The notes: a model not told the origin generated them from the sequence alone. A stretch of DNA of 64,000 nucleotides from Cellvibrio sp. OA-2007 (GCF_000953825.1 NZ_BBUL01000090.1:161385-225384), one strand, 5' to 3'. Counted from the first letter of the stretch, positions 35,612 through 45,718 are shown. Made by a program: numbers and translations.

Positions 35612-36526
35612 TCAAGTCACCACACAATTGTCTGGAACGGCGGGAGGCGGGTCGATAGGCTCGCCGAGCATTTCGCGCAGGGATGATTCAATAGTATGAG
35701 TCATCGCATCCAGCGCCAGATCATTTGGCTCTGTTCCAAACGGGTCTTGCAACTCTTCGGCCAGCGCTTCTAATGCCAAAAAAGTGTAGGCGACAAAAGC
35801 GATAATTACCGGTGTCATAAAACCTAATGTTGCCGCCAGCCCGAGTGGTAGCAGGAAACAATACGAATAAACCGTGCGATGCAAAATCACCGAGTATCCA
35901 AACGGCACTGGCGTGCTGGCGATGCGCTCACAACCGCCCAAACAAGCACTGAGTTGCGACAAATGCTGATCCATACGCGCAAATAAAATCGGGCAAAGCT
36001 GTTCTTGCTTACGCATAGTGCGCAACTGTTGCGCCGCATCCAGTATCACTAACTCCGGTTTGAATCTTCCCTGAATAACTGTCTCCTGCACTTCTGGGCG
36101 CAACAGTTTTTGCAGCGCAGGCGTTGCGTCTGTCTCGCGCAATTGCGCGCGCAGTGCGTGTACAAAAGCAATCAGGGTGTAAACGAATTGGCGATTTTGC
36201 TCATCGCTTGCATCTGCTGCGGTCAGTTGCTCGCGCGTCAGCGCGCGGGTTTCATTGAGCACACCACCCCATAATTTGCGCGCCTCCCAAAACCGGTCAT
36301 AGCTAACCGAATTGCGAAAGCTCAAGAAGATCGCCAAGGCGATCCCCAACAGGGTGAACGGAATGGGCGTAAGATCAGGCAGTAGATGCGGATAATCTTG
36401 CCGCACAAATACAACTATTGTCGCCAGAACTACAAGCGTAAATAAACGCGGCAAAATGCGGGATAACAATGAGCCACGCCATACAAACAGCATGCGAAAC
36501 CAATGTAATTTTGGGCGGATAATCAT
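35612..36526 (-). CDS. Bestrophin-family (YneE-like) anion channel
   Basis: 304 residues. Starts MIIRPKLHWFRMLFVWRGSLL, with helices at about 25-60 and 215-260, FLSFRNSVSYDRFWEARKLWGGV, and a late PFGTEPNDLALDAM acidic cluster, all typical of bacterial bestrophins. These form pentameric channels in the inner membrane, anion- or cation-conducting depending on residues not resolvable here. It is a single gene, convergent with the CE15 gene and divergent from purE. AGGAGG (minus strand CCTATGATT context) lies just before the ATG. Confidence 0.88.
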   Translation of the reverse strand: MIIRPKLHWFRMLFVWRGSLLSRILPRLFTLVVLATIVVFVRQDYPHLLPDLTPIPFTLLGIALAIFLSFRNSVSYDRFWEARKLWGGVLNETRALTREQLTAADASDEQNRQFVYTLIAFVHALRAQLRETDATPALQKLLRPEVQETVIQGRFKPELVILDAAQQLRTMRKQEQLCPILFARMDQHLSQLSACLGGCERIASTPVPFGYSVILHRTVYSYCFLLPLGLAATLGFMTPVIIAFVAYTFLALEALAEELQDPFGTEPNDLALDAMTHTIESSLREMLGEPIDPPPAVPDNCVVT

Positions 36527-36786
36527 AGGAGGTCGTCACACTGAAAGAAGAAAGGAAATGGAGCTCATGGTAAAACCAGACTTTAAAAATGCCCAGTGCC
36601 CCCATGCTAATACCCCATAAAATTTGCCTCAGCCAAGCGCTGACCCCATGAGCCAAAGCCCTGTCATGCTTAATTTGTAACCATCGCCGCCATTTGGATT
36701 GTTTGTGCTAATATGCGCGCCTTTTTTCCGATTCTCGCCCATTCCCATAGGGTTATGGGGTAATTCAGATAGGTTTAGGCACAGCT

Positions 36787-37278
36787 ATGGCAAGAAAAGT
36801 TGCAGTGATTATGGGTTCCAAGAGCGATTGGGCCACTATGCAGGCGGCAGTAGAAATACTGGAGCAGATGGGTGTTGAGTACCATACTGAAGTGGTGTCT
36901 GCCCACCGCACCCCGCAGAAGCTGACTGAATTTGCCGAAACAGCGGTAGATAATGGCTATGCAGTGATTATCGCCGGCGCTGGCGGCGCGGCGCATTTGC
37001 CCGGTATGGTCGCAGCGCATACCCGCTTGCCGGTACTGGGTGTGCCCGTGCAGAGCAAAGCCTTGAGCGGTGTAGACAGCCTCTATTCTATTGTGCAGAT
37101 GCCCAAAGGTGTTGCGGTTGGAACTCTGGCGATAGGTCTGGCCGGTGCGTTTAATGCCGGTTTACTGGCCTGCCAAATTCTGGCGGTGACTGATCCGGCG
37201 TTGGCTGCCAAAATCGAACAATTCCGCCACGACCAGACGCAGGCGGTTCTGGATAATCCGGACCCTAGAGATCAATAG
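36787..37278 (+). CDS. purE: N5-carboxyaminoimidazole ribonucleotide mutase
   Basis: 163 residues, class I Pur[11 protein letters not shown] (substrate phosphate loop), [27 protein letters not shown] and [33 protein letters not shown] are all intact. It converts N5-CAIR to CAIR in purine synthesis. It forms an operon with purK, which starts 67 bases downstream. The promoter lies in 36540-36786; I found no clear PurR box. Confidence 0.96.
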   Translation: MARKVAVIMGSKSDWATMQAAVEILEQMGVEYHTEVVSAHRTPQKLTEFAETAVDNGYAVIIAGAGGAAHLPGMVAAHTRLPVLGVPVQSKALSGVDSLYSIVQMPKGVAVGTLAIGLAGAFNAGLLACQILAVTDPALAAKIEQFRHDQTQAVLDNPDPRDQ

Positions 37279-37345
37279 CAAGAGATCAATAAGTCATATT
37301 TGATAGTTTCCCTTGGTAGTCAGTAAGCGCTTTTTGAGGTTAGGC

Positions 37346-38422
37346 ATGAGTCAACGAATTTGGGTGTTAGGTGCAGGTCAATTGGGTGCGATGCTCAAGC
37401 ACGCCGGTATGCCATTGGCGCTGGATGTGTGCCCGGTAGATATCAATGAAGCAACCGCCCCTGCACTCGCGCCAGATGACTTGGTCACCGCCGAGCGCGA
37501 GCAGTGGCCAGAAACCCTGGTGACACACGCCCTTGCCCAACACCCGCGCTTTATTAATCAGGCGATTTTTGGCCGCTTGGCCGACCGCAAAACCCAAAAA
37601 GAACTCATCGATTCACTCGGGATCGCCACTGCGCCTTGGCGCAATGTCGCCAACGATATCACCGCCAACGAATTGCGCGACCAACTGAGCGAACACGTTT
37701 TACTCAAGCGCCGCACCGGCGGCTATGACGGTCGCGGTCAACACTGGCTGCGCACCGATGAAGATGAAGTGCCCGAGGATTGGCAAGGCGAAGCGATCGC
37801 TGAACAGGCAATCAACTTTGATGAAGAAGTATCACTGGTTGGCGTGCGCAACTCGCAAGGCGAGTGCGTGTTTTATCCACTCACCTTGAACCTGCATTTA
37901 AGTGGCATTCTTTACGCTTCAGTCGCGCCGCTCGCGCGTTTGCAACCGCTGCAAGCCCAAGCTGAAGAAATGCTCGGCAAAATTTTAAATGCGCTGGATT
38001 ATGTGGGCGTCATGGCGATGGAAACCTTCCGCGTGGGCGATCAATTGCTGATTAACGAATTGGCACCGCGGGTACACAACTCTGGCCACTGGACGCAAGC
38101 GGGTGCAAGCATCAGCCAGTTTGAATATCACTTGCGCGCGGTAGCCGGAATGGCGACACCAGCAGCACAAGTGATTGGCCAGAATGTGATGATCAATCTC
38201 ATCGGCACCGACTACAATCCCGCATGGCGTGACCTGCCCTGTGCCCGCACCTATTGGTACGGCAAAGAAGTGCGCGCTGGCCGCAAGGTGGGGCACATTA
38301 ATATCGTCAGCACCAATATCACCGAGATCCGCGAGACACTGGTGTTGCTCGGCGATTCATTGCCCGAACATCACTACCGCGAAGCGATCGACTGGAGTTT
38401 AAACGCCCTCGCAGCAGTCTGA
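37346..38422 (+). CDS. purK: N5-carboxyaminoimidazole ribonucleotide synthase
   Basis: 358 residues from ATG 37346, which has GAGG 6 bases upstream; the frame extends to 37313 but without a ribosome binding site. ATP-grasp enzyme: WVLGAGQLGAMLKHAG (N-terminal), KRRTGGYDGRGQHW (ATP loop), EQAINFDEEVSLVGVRN, and NELAPRVHNSGHWTQ with metal and substrate residues. It makes N5-CAIR from AIR, bicarbonate and ATP, feeding PurE. A strong terminator closes the operon at 38447-38472. Confidence 0.95.
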   Translation: MSQRIWVLGAGQLGAMLKHAGMPLALDVCPVDINEATAPALAPDDLVTAEREQWPETLVTHALAQHPRFINQAIFGRLADRKTQKELIDSLGIATAPWRNVANDITANELRDQLSEHVLLKRRTGGYDGRGQHWLRTDEDEVPEDWQGEAIAEQAINFDEEVSLVGVRNSQGECVFYPLTLNLHLSGILYASVAPLARLQPLQAQAEEMLGKILNALDYVGVMAMETFRVGDQLLINELAPRVHNSGHWTQAGASISQFEYHLRAVAGMATPAAQVIGQNVMINLIGTDYNPAWRDLPCARTYWYGKEVRAGRKVGHINIVSTNITEIRETLVLLGDSLPEHHYREAIDWSLNALAAV

Positions 38423-38446
38423 TAAATAAAACCAGCCGCAATCAAC

Positions 38447-38472
38447 AAAGCCAGCCTCGCGCTGGCTTTTTG
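38447..38472 (+). terminator. Terminator of purEK
   Basis: AAAGCCAGC / GCTGGCTTT stem with a CTCGC loop, followed by TTTTT on the plus strand. Confidence 0.88.
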
Positions 38473-38562
38473 TTAGGTTTGGTTAATTCTTGCATCTTAT
38501 TTGTGCACAACTGTGATAGCGTTTACTCCCCGTGCGATTAGCTCACCACAAGGAGTTCACCA

Positions 38563-39255
38563 ATGCTTACGCTGCATATCGCCAACAAAAATTATTCATC
38601 TTGGTCGCTGCGCCCCTGGGTGTTAATGCGCACATTGAATATTCCTTTTAGCGAACAAATTCATCCGTTAGATACCGGCAGCAGCTGGGACACTTACCGC
38701 ACTTTTTCTCCCAACGGGAGAGTGCCCTGTTTGCAAGATGGCGAGTACACCGTATGGGATTCGCTCGCCATTACTGAATACCTGGCCGAAACCTATCCGC
38801 AGGTTTGGCCCGAAGACAAAATCGCTCGCGCCTGGGCGCGCTCTGCCAGCGCTGAAATGCATTCCGGTTTTCAAGCACTTCGCAATTCCTGCGGCATGAG
38901 CTGCGGCCACCGCATTCAAATGCATGAGATTTCCCCTGCACTGCAAAAAGATATAGCGCGCATTGATGAACTCTGGAGCGAAGGTTTACGTAAGTTTGGT
39001 GGAGCATTTTTAGCAGGCAATGCTTTTACCGCTGTCGATGCGTTTTTTGCGCCAGTTGCATTTCGTTTTCAAACCTATGGTTTGCCATTAAGCGGTCCAG
39101 CAACAGAATATTTAACACGCTTATTAACTATTCCCGCCATGCAAGAATGGTATGCCAGTAGTTTGGCAGAAACCTGGCGCGAACCAGAACACGAGCAAGA
39201 AATCCTCGCAGCAGGAACAGTGCTTGCCGATTTACGCCAATCAACTTCTAACTAA
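38563..39255 (+). CDS. Glutathione S-transferase family protein
   Basis: 230 residues. The thioredoxin-like N-domain (about 1-80) carries NKNYSSWSLRPWVLM, with the likely catalytic Ser, and NGRVPCL before the DSLAITEYLAE glutathione-binding stretch. An all-helical C-domain follows. The N-terminal SSWS motif is that of the zeta/YfcF-like bacterial branch. Substrate unknown. AAGGAG lies 7 bases before the ATG. The next small gene on the same strand may be co-transcribed (34 bases apart). Confidence 0.88.
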   Translation: MLTLHIANKNYSSWSLRPWVLMRTLNIPFSEQIHPLDTGSSWDTYRTFSPNGRVPCLQDGEYTVWDSLAITEYLAETYPQVWPEDKIARAWARSASAEMHSGFQALRNSCGMSCGHRIQMHEISPALQKDIARIDELWSEGLRKFGGAFLAGNAFTAVDAFFAPVAFRFQTYGLPLSGPATEYLTRLLTIPAMQEWYASSLAETWREPEHEQEILAAGTVLADLRQSTSN

Positions 39256-39289
39256 CTTTTAACATTTAACTTTTAAAGAGTGACGCTAA

Positions 39290-39667
39290 TTGCCCGACAT
39301 CGATCTGAAAATAACCCACTGTGATGCTTACTTACACGTAGAAGTGCGCGGTATGGGCACCTATGAGAATGCTGAATATATGTGGCAAAGTGTGGTCAAT
39401 GCCTGCGAGCAATACCAATGCTACAAAGTACTTGGCGAGCAATACTTGTTTGATTCGGTATCTACTCTGGAGGCCTTTGATCACCCTGCGCTATTCAAAA
39501 AAGTCGGCATCACCCAAAAACATCGTTTTGCTTGGGTGGATAAAAATCCACGCACCCGCGAAACCACACAGTTTGTGCGCGATGTGCTCGCCAGCCGTTC
39601 GATTGGCTACGGCAGATTGTTTACCGATACGGAGTCCGCCAAAACGTGGCTGCTCAGTAAAAATTGA
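39290..39667 (+). CDS. Small conserved-looking protein, possibly STAS/SEC14-like
   Basis: 125 residues from a TTG start at 39290, the only in-frame initiator before MPDIDLKITHCDAYLHVEVRG; the upstream AAAGAGTGA is a weak ribosome binding site. The alternating hydrophobic pattern, the length and a central LGEQYLFDSVSTLEAFD recall the SpoIIAA-like STAS fold seen in single-domain bacterial proteins, but no diagnostic residue is present. Function not assigned. It follows the GST gene by 34 bases and precedes a chemoreceptor gene by about 200. Confidence 0.6.
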   Translation: MPDIDLKITHCDAYLHVEVRGMGTYENAEYMWQSVVNACEQYQCYKVLGEQYLFDSVSTLEAFDHPALFKKVGITQKHRFAWVDKNPRTRETTQFVRDVLASRSIGYGRLFTDTESAKTWLLSKN

Positions 39668-39865
39668 TTTCACCTTGCCCTCAGGTTGAGTAGTTCTACC
39701 CAACCGCCGCTTTTTGACAAATATCACTCTGCTTACTAAGGTTCATAGCATTCCCCAAGCACTCATTGTCAGGTGTTCGGACTCTATTTCATTAGTAAAT
39801 TGGTAGCCCCACCACAGCCTTGATTATCCAACATGGCCATGGCACAAGCAGTCAAGGAGTACACT

Positions 39866-41371
39866 ATGTTTAGCAATATGAAAGTTGCCCTACGCCTCGC
39901 AATACTCGCTGGCACTCTCGTTGTTCTTATGGTGATTATTGGCGTTTTGGGTATACAGGGAATGCGCGATGCCAACCATGGTATGCGCACAGTGTATGTT
40001 GACCGGGTCGAGCCCATGCGCGACCTCAAAGAAGTGATCGATAATTTTGCATTGATATTGGTAGATGTACCGCAAAAAACAGTGAAAGGAATTATCACGC
40101 TGGAAGAAGCGTTGCAAATCACCCAAGAAACTCTGCCCGCAACCGATGCTCTTTGGGAAAACTATCTCACAACCTATTTAATTGACGACGAAAAAAAACT
40201 CGTCAAAACCGCCACCCCGTTAATTAATCAAACTCATCAACAACTGAAAGATTTACAGGGCTGGTACAGCAGCAAAAATATAGATGCCATTAATAACTTC
40301 ACCCAGACTGGCATCTACCCTATTTTTGATCCGCTTAATGAAGTGTTTACTGCGCTCAATAAACTTCAGGTCAATGTCGCTAAAGAAGAATACGACCTTT
40401 CCACCCAGCGCTATGAACGTACCATGATGCTCAATAGCATTATTATTTTGGTTAGCATTCTGATTGCGATTGGGTTGAGTTTTTTAATTACCCGCAGCCT
40501 GCTCAAACAATTAGGCGGAGAACCCAACTACACCGCCGATGTTATTTACCGCATAGCTCAAGGCGACTTGTCGGTAGAGGTAAATACCAAAGCCCAAGAC
40601 CAAAGCAGTATTTTGTTTGCGATTCGCCAAATGGTCACCAAACTCTCAGAAATTATTGGCGATGTCCGCTCCACTGCCGATTCACTTTCATCCGCATCAG
40701 AAGAACTCAGTGCCACCGCACAATCGCTCAGCCAAGCCGCAACACAACAGGCGGCGAGCATTGAAGAAACCAGCGCATCCATGGAAGAAATCACCGCCTC
40801 TATCGGCCAGAACAATGACAATGCCAAAGTCACCGATAGTATCGCCAGCAAAAGCGCAGCAGAAGCACATCAAGGTGGCGATGCGGTTAAAAATACCGTT
40901 GATGCCATGCGCAAAATTGCACAAAAAATCAGTGTGATTGATGACATTGCCTACCAAACTAATTTGCTCGCACTCAACGCAGCAATTGAAGCGGGTCGCG
41001 CGGGCGAACATGGTCGAGGGTTTGCTGTGGTAGCGAGTGAAGTGCGCAAACTTGCTGGACGAAGCCAAAGCGCTGCAAAGGAAATTGGCGAACTGGCGGG
41101 CGGCTCAGTAAAACTTGCTGAAAGTGCTGGCCAATTACTGGATGAAATTGTTCCGGCAATTCGCAAAACGGCAGATCTGGTGCAAGAAATATCTGCCGCT
41201 AGCGATGAACAAACCATGGGCGCCAACCAAATCACTATCGCCATTTCACAAATCAGTGTTGCCACTCAACAAAATTCATCATCCGCCGAGGAGCTTTATT
41301 CCACCGCTGAAGAGCTCACCAGCCAGGCAGTGCAGTTGCAGCAAATGATGGAATTTTTCAAAGTGAAATAA
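39866..41371 (+). CDS. Methyl-accepting chemotaxis protein
   Basis: 501 residues from ATG 39866, which has AAGGAG 6 bases upstream. Helix 1 lies at about 8-30 and a four-helix-bundle periplasmic domain at about 31-185. Helix 2 ([17 protein letters not shown]) lies at about 188-205, then HAMP ([26 protein letters not shown]) and the signalling domain. The conserved hairpin tip is [40 protein letters not shown]. It has no C-terminal CheR-docking pentapeptide. The ligand is unknown. No other che genes are present. Confidence 0.92.
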   Translation: MFSNMKVALRLAILAGTLVVLMVIIGVLGIQGMRDANHGMRTVYVDRVEPMRDLKEVIDNFALILVDVPQKTVKGIITLEEALQITQETLPATDALWENYLTTYLIDDEKKLVKTATPLINQTHQQLKDLQGWYSSKNIDAINNFTQTGIYPIFDPLNEVFTALNKLQVNVAKEEYDLSTQRYERTMMLNSIIILVSILIAIGLSFLITRSLLKQLGGEPNYTADVIYRIAQGDLSVEVNTKAQDQSSILFAIRQMVTKLSEIIGDVRSTADSLSSASEELSATAQSLSQAATQQAASIEETSASMEEITASIGQNNDNAKVTDSIASKSAAEAHQGGDAVKNTVDAMRKIAQKISVIDDIAYQTNLLALNAAIEAGRAGEHGRGFAVVASEVRKLAGRSQSAAKEIGELAGGSVKLAESAGQLLDEIVPAIRKTADLVQEISAASDEQTMGANQITIAISQISVATQQNSSSAEELYSTAEELTSQAVQLQQMMEFFKVK

Positions 41372-41427
41372 AAGGGCCTGATTAGGAAAAAACCCGTCAA
41401 TTGTATTTTGCTCAATTCCCCATGAAT

Positions 41428-41491
41428 GTCATCCCCGCGTGCGGGGCTCCATAGGTTATAAGATCAAACACTCCCGCAAACGGGAGTGACA
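41428..41491. repeat. REP-like palindromic element
   Basis: 64 bases bounded by TGTCATCCCCGCGTGC and an inverted, imperfect copy ending GGGAGTGACA (12 of 16 matching). Each arm is itself a short palindrome (CCCCGCGTGCGGGG; ACTCCCGCAAACGGGAGT). TGTCATCCCCGC-type ends are common in dispersed bacterial repeats. It sits in the gap between the chemoreceptor and the PBP-OmpA gene and could end either transcript. Confidence 0.6.
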
Positions 41492-41532
41492 ATGAACTTA
41501 GCTGAGGCGCTTTGCTGGAAGATTTATTTTTA

Positions 41533-43263
41533 CTATAAAATCCAAACCTCAACCCTGCGGTTCATTCTGCGCCCCCCCTCCGATTTACTACTCGCCAGTG
41601 GTGCCACCTCCCCTAAACCGCGAGCTACTAGCGGATAGATGCCGCGTGCAATTAACTGCTGCTCTACCACTTGGGCGCGGCGCAGTGAGAGGGCAAGATT
41701 TTCAGCCTTATCACCTTCGCTATCAGAAAAACCAAATAATTGAACGCGCTTGGGTGAATTGATTTCTACATACTTCACCAAACGATCAAGATCTGAAATA
41801 CCTTTGGTATCCAATTCGTCGCTGCCGTCTTTAAAACGAAAATTAATCGATAACCGCTGCGAGCGCGCGGTAAGGCTGCGCATTTCTTCCGGGTAAAAAT
41901 TATTGTTGAAGGGCTGGCCAGTTTTAATATTTTGCGACACCAAACCTATATCCTCAACGATACTCTGGCCGCGTTCAGTTGCACTAAAGCGGACAAAATC
42001 TTCTGCATCGTTATTGATATTTTTCTGCGGCAAGTAAAAATATAACCGGCGCGCGAGCGGATAATCTTCTGTGCTCACGGTGAAGTGCGTCGGCAATATA
42101 GCTTTGGAGCTTTTGGTCGCAGAAATTGCCATCAATTTTGCACGGCGCACATAGGGCAAACCAATAAAGCCAATGCCACCCTCATCTTTCGCAACCGAGT
42201 CTGATAAGACTGTACTGGATTCAATCCGCTTTGCGGTTAACGCAAGGCTCGCAGAAGCGGGCTCCAGCACCATACTTTTAAATGAATCCCAGGTACCGGA
42301 ATTTTCATCTCGCGCATAAAGATTGATCGGTAAATCCCTACCTCCCAAAGCCGACCAATTAGTTATCTCGCCAGAAAATATTTTAACCAGCTGAGGAATT
42401 GAAAGTTTAGTAAGCGGGTTTTTAGTGTTGGTAATAATCGCCAAACCATCCAACCCGATAATATGCTCGCTACCTGCTTCTGTTAGATCACCACTTTTAG
42501 CCAACAGCAATTCCCGCTCTTGTTCTTTTATCCGGCGCGACGACATACCCAGTTCGGCACTGCCTTGCAACAAATCGGTAAACGCAGTACTCGATCCATG
42601 TGCATGAATTTCAATAAACTCAATGCGTCCATTAAGCTGCGCAGTGACTGCTTTTTCAGTCTCTGTACGACCTTGTTCAGTTTTAATGTCAGTTGCGCCG
42701 CGTGCCATCAAATAAGACTCCACCAGGCGCGGCGTTAATTTTTCGCCAACAGTGTTGGATCCATGAACACGAAATAGCGGTTTGCCTGCGCGCACCACTG
42801 GGCTACCGGGCACGTACTTAGGCGCGGCCACAGGATTCACCGCCGAGGTGACTCGAGTGTCAGTAATGGCTTGCAATACAAATACTTCACCTGCATCCAA
42901 CGGCAAAAAGGAGCGCAATAAATAGCCACTCAAAATTAACAATAATGAGCAAGCTGCTGCAGCAATAAAATTCAACTTAATACTGTACCGCGTTTTTTTG
43001 CGCGGCTTAAATTCATCCCCAGTGTGGGTTGCGGTGACTATCGCATCTTCCATATGGCGCACATCCCACACCAATTGGGTTAGCTCATCGTTATTGGCCA
43101 ACAGCGCCTTTTCTAATAACTCGGTACGATACTCTTCATCCTTTAACACCATATTTAACGGAATGTGCATTTTCAGATGGGTTTCGCACAAACGTTTCAA
43201 ATTCCATAACTTATCAACCAAGGCCACGTTGTAATGCATGTGTTTATGGGATTTTGGGGACAT
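41533..43263 (-). CDS. Inner-membrane-anchored PstS-like/OmpA fusion protein
   Basis: 576 residues from ATG 43263 (GCGAG upstream); the frame extends to 43332 but with non-conserved-looking sequence. The first ~95 residues are cytoplasmic and charged. One helix (FIAAAACSLLLILSGYLL, about 103-120) is followed by a PBP-like_2 domain (LFRVHGSNTVGEKLTPRLVESYL..., ...SRDENSGTWDSFKSMVL), similar to PstS. A C-terminal OmpA domain (about 460-576) has LFGFSDSEGDKAENLALSLRRAQVV and GGRRMNRRVEVWIL. It would tie a phosphate-like binding domain to both the inner membrane and peptidoglycan. No pst genes are nearby. Confidence 0.85.
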   Translation of the reverse strand: MSPKSHKHMHYNVALVDKLWNLKRLCETHLKMHIPLNMVLKDEEYRTELLEKALLANNDELTQLVWDVRHMEDAIVTATHTGDEFKPRKKTRYSIKLNFIAAAACSLLLILSGYLLRSFLPLDAGEVFVLQAITDTRVTSAVNPVAAPKYVPGSPVVRAGKPLFRVHGSNTVGEKLTPRLVESYLMARGATDIKTEQGRTETEKAVTAQLNGRIEFIEIHAHGSSTAFTDLLQGSAELGMSSRRIKEQERELLLAKSGDLTEAGSEHIIGLDGLAIITNTKNPLTKLSIPQLVKIFSGEITNWSALGGRDLPINLYARDENSGTWDSFKSMVLEPASASLALTAKRIESSTVLSDSVAKDEGGIGFIGLPYVRRAKLMAISATKSSKAILPTHFTVSTEDYPLARRLYFYLPQKNINNDAEDFVRFSATERGQSIVEDIGLVSQNIKTGQPFNNNFYPEEMRSLTARSQRLSINFRFKDGSDELDTKGISDLDRLVKYVEINSPKRVQLFGFSDSEGDKAENLALSLRRAQVVEQQLIARGIYPLVARGLGEVAPLASSKSEGGRRMNRRVEVWIL

Positions 43264-43411
43264 AAAAATTCTCGCCAGATAAAGAAGGCCTGCACTATAT
43301 GACGGGATTATTACAGCGGGATTACACCTCATTACACCTATAATTAAGCAACACCATTCTTGTTATGATGCGCCACTAGAACCCACTAAACCACACCAAC
43401 AAGGCAGCTAC

Positions 43412-44755
43412 GTGAACACACCTCCCGCTCCTGTAACACTCTGGCAAGCATTAAAGTTTTGGTTAAAGTTGGGGTTTATCAGCTTTGGCGGACCCGCCGG
43501 ACAAATCGCCATCATGCATCAGAAATTGGTCGAACAGCGCCGCTGGATTTCTGAGCAGCGTTTTTTACACGCACTCAATTACTGCATGCTCTTGCCCGGC
43601 CCCGAGGCACAACAACTCGCCACCTATATTGGCTGGTTAATGCACCGCACTTGGGGTGGGATTATTGCAGGGGTCTTATTTGTCTTACCGTCACTCTTTA
43701 TTCTGATTTTTCTCTCTTGGCTCTATATCGCCTATGGCCACTTCACCCTGATTGCCGGAATTTTTTATGGTATTAAACCGGCGGTGGCCGCGATTGTGGT
43801 GCAAGCAGCCCAGCGCATAGGTTCGCGCAGTTTAAAAAATAATTGGCTATGGGGAATTGCGATTGCCGCCTTTGTCGCGATTTTTGCGCTGCACTTACCC
43901 TTCCCATGGATTGTCTTGAGTGCTGGAATTATCGGCTGGCTGGGTGGAAAATTTGCGCCGCAATTATTTAATGCAAGTGCCAAACATCAAGCCAAACAAG
44001 TGCATTACGGCGCGGCGATTATCGACGATACGACCCCCACTCCCGCGCACGCAATATTTCGCTGGTCGCGTTTAATATTGGTCATCTGCAGCGGCTTATT
44101 ACTCTGGGCTTTGCCCATGTTGTTGCTCCACTCACTCTTTGGTTGGCAACACGGTTTTACCCAAATGGCATTATTTTTTACCACCGCCGCACTGCTCACT
44201 TTTGGCGGCGCCTACGCGGTATTGCCCTATGTGTATCAAGGTGCTGTGACCCATTACCAATGGCTCAGCCCTGCGCAAATGATGGATGGTTTAGCTCTGG
44301 GCGAAACCACCCCCGGCCCCTTAATCATGGTGGTCGCTTTTGTCGGCTTTATCGGTGCTTACACACAAGAGTTTCTCGGCGGCGAATCGCTATTTTTAGC
44401 GGGCGCAATCGCCGCCACACTGGTGACCTGGTTTACTTTTTTACCCTCGTTTATTTTTATTTTAGCGGGCGGGCCCTTGGTCGAATCCACCAAAAGCAAT
44501 CAGCACTTTACCGCACCACTCACTGCCATTACCGCTGCGGTGGTGGGTGTGATTATTAATCTTGCGCTATTTTTTGCGTATCACACTCTCTGGCCAGAAG
44601 GAGCTAATAGTGGATGGATTCAATCGCTCGATAAAATCGCACTGTCAATTGGAATAGTCGCCAGTGGATTATTGTTTTATAAAAAGATGAGCATTATTCG
44701 AGTGCTGGGCGTTTGTGCGCTGCTGGGTGTTGCAGTAAAAACTTTGGTCTATTAA
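43412..44755 (+). CDS. chrA: Chromate transporter, two-domain ChrA
   Basis: 447 residues, GTG start at 43412 with AAGGCAGC upstream. Two CHR domains: the N-half FWLKLGFISFGGPAGQIAIMHQKLVEQRRWISEQRFLHALNYCMLLPGPEAQQLATYIGWLMH, and the C-half FTTAALLTFGGAYAVLPYVYQGAVTHYQWLSPAQMMDGLALGETTPGPLIM. It exports chromate across the inner membrane and may respond to sulfate state. It is a single gene, with a terminator shared with the convergent DUF3617 gene. Confidence 0.93.
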   Translation: MNTPPAPVTLWQALKFWLKLGFISFGGPAGQIAIMHQKLVEQRRWISEQRFLHALNYCMLLPGPEAQQLATYIGWLMHRTWGGIIAGVLFVLPSLFILIFLSWLYIAYGHFTLIAGIFYGIKPAVAAIVVQAAQRIGSRSLKNNWLWGIAIAAFVAIFALHLPFPWIVLSAGIIGWLGGKFAPQLFNASAKHQAKQVHYGAAIIDDTTPTPAHAIFRWSRLILVICSGLLLWALPMLLLHSLFGWQHGFTQMALFFTTAALLTFGGAYAVLPYVYQGAVTHYQWLSPAQMMDGLALGETTPGPLIMVVAFVGFIGAYTQEFLGGESLFLAGAIAATLVTWFTFLPSFIFILAGGPLVESTKSNQHFTAPLTAITAAVVGVIINLALFFAYHTLWPEGANSGWIQSLDKIALSIGIVASGLLFYKKMSIIRVLGVCALLGVAVKTLVY

Positions 44756-44757
44756 AC

Positions 44758-44784
44758 AACAAAGGCACGCTGAGTGCCTTTGTT
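44758..44784. terminator. Bidirectional terminator between chrA and the DUF3617 gene
   Basis: AACAAAGGCAC / GTGCCTTTGTT, an 11-bp perfect stem with a GCTGA loop. Confidence 0.82.
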
Positions 44785-44810
44785 TATTGCAACGATAAAA
44801 TGTGCACTAC

Positions 44811-45428
44811 TTATCGATTAGGTTTTACCGAAGTGCAGTCACTACTCAACCATGTACCTGCTATTTTAAATGCCATTGTGTGTGACTTACCATCAATAGT
44901 TTGATTCATCTTACCGGTACCGGTGTAATGCTTTGGCGAATCAAATACAACCTCACTCTCACCCGATGCTTGCTCATCGCCTGCACAAAAATGGGTAGAT
45001 TTAAAACGATTTTTGCTCAGTTGTTTTAGTGTTGATTTGCAGCCGTCAACTTCATCCGGCAACTCACCACGGTCAATTTCTGCTTGCGTTACACAGGATT
45101 TTGCAGTGGTACCCTGAGTAGATATTTGCACCTGATCATTCTGAAAACTTACATCCTCATCAGATACTTTTATCCCCATCTGCGCCGTAATCACTTCCAT
45201 TTGTTTGCGCTGCTCCGGCGGCATATTGGCAAACTGTTCTTTCATCTGCGCCATAGCGTATTCCATTTGATCGGCCTGCAGGGCCTGTATTTCTTTAGCG
45301 CTATCCACATCCCAGGTCATCGTGTTTTCCCACAAACCCGCTTTCATATCCACTTTAACTGGCTCAGCTTGAAGAGGAACGACGGCTACACCTAAAGCAA
45401 TAACAAACACCGAGAGTAAAGTTTTCAT
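44811..45428 (-). CDS. DUF3617 family periplasmic protein
   Basis: 205 residues. The signal peptide ends near LQA (about 21). The mature part starts 'VKVDMKAGLWENTMTWDVDSA', the DUF3617 opening (GLWE), and has single Cys residues in TTAKSCVTQAE, GCKSTLK, STHFCAGDE and SSDCTS that could form disulfides. Function of the family is unknown. AAGGAT lies before the ATG, which overlaps by ATGA with the stop of a small upstream frame. Confidence 0.82.
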   Translation of the reverse strand: MKTLLSVFVIALGVAVVPLQAEPVKVDMKAGLWENTMTWDVDSAKEIQALQADQMEYAMAQMKEQFANMPPEQRKQMEVITAQMGIKVSDEDVSFQNDQVQISTQGTTAKSCVTQAEIDRGELPDEVDGCKSTLKQLSKNRFKSTHFCAGDEQASGESEVVFDSPKHYTGTGKMNQTIDGKSHTMAFKIAGTWLSSDCTSVKPNR

Positions 45429-45676
45429 GAATTTATATCCTTGAATAGATTAGTAATCGTCTTATACGCTTTTGCAATAAACACAGAATTAACACGCGCA
45501 AGCTTGGAATTCTCATGAATTGGGGAAAACCACCCAAATAATATATACTTAAGCTGATACCACCACTCAAGAGCGGTACCGTATTTTTTCACCTTTTCAG
45601 CCGCACGAAGTGTCGATAGCAACGTTTGGAAAAATAACACTACACTAAAAGCAAGGTAATGAATTAGAAGGCTCAC
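45425..45676 (-). CDS. Hypothetical 83-residue protein (uncertain)
   Basis: GTG start at 45676; the stop TGA overlaps the ATG of the DUF3617 gene (ATGA), as in coupled genes. The N-terminus is hydrophobic (LLIHYLAFSVVLFFQTLL), and the rest is basic with aromatic residues. No family is recognised and no clear ribosome binding site is seen, so it may be a chance frame in AT-rich DNA. It is the only candidate gene in 45429-45718. Confidence 0.3.
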   Translation of the reverse strand: MSLLIHYLAFSVVLFFQTLLSTLRAAEKVKKYGTALEWWYQLKYILFGWFSPIHENSKLARVNSVFIAKAYKTITNLFKDINS

Positions 45677-45718
45677 CGCGCGATTTAACTAAATACTGAA
45701 ATGCGGTATCTTAAGTCA

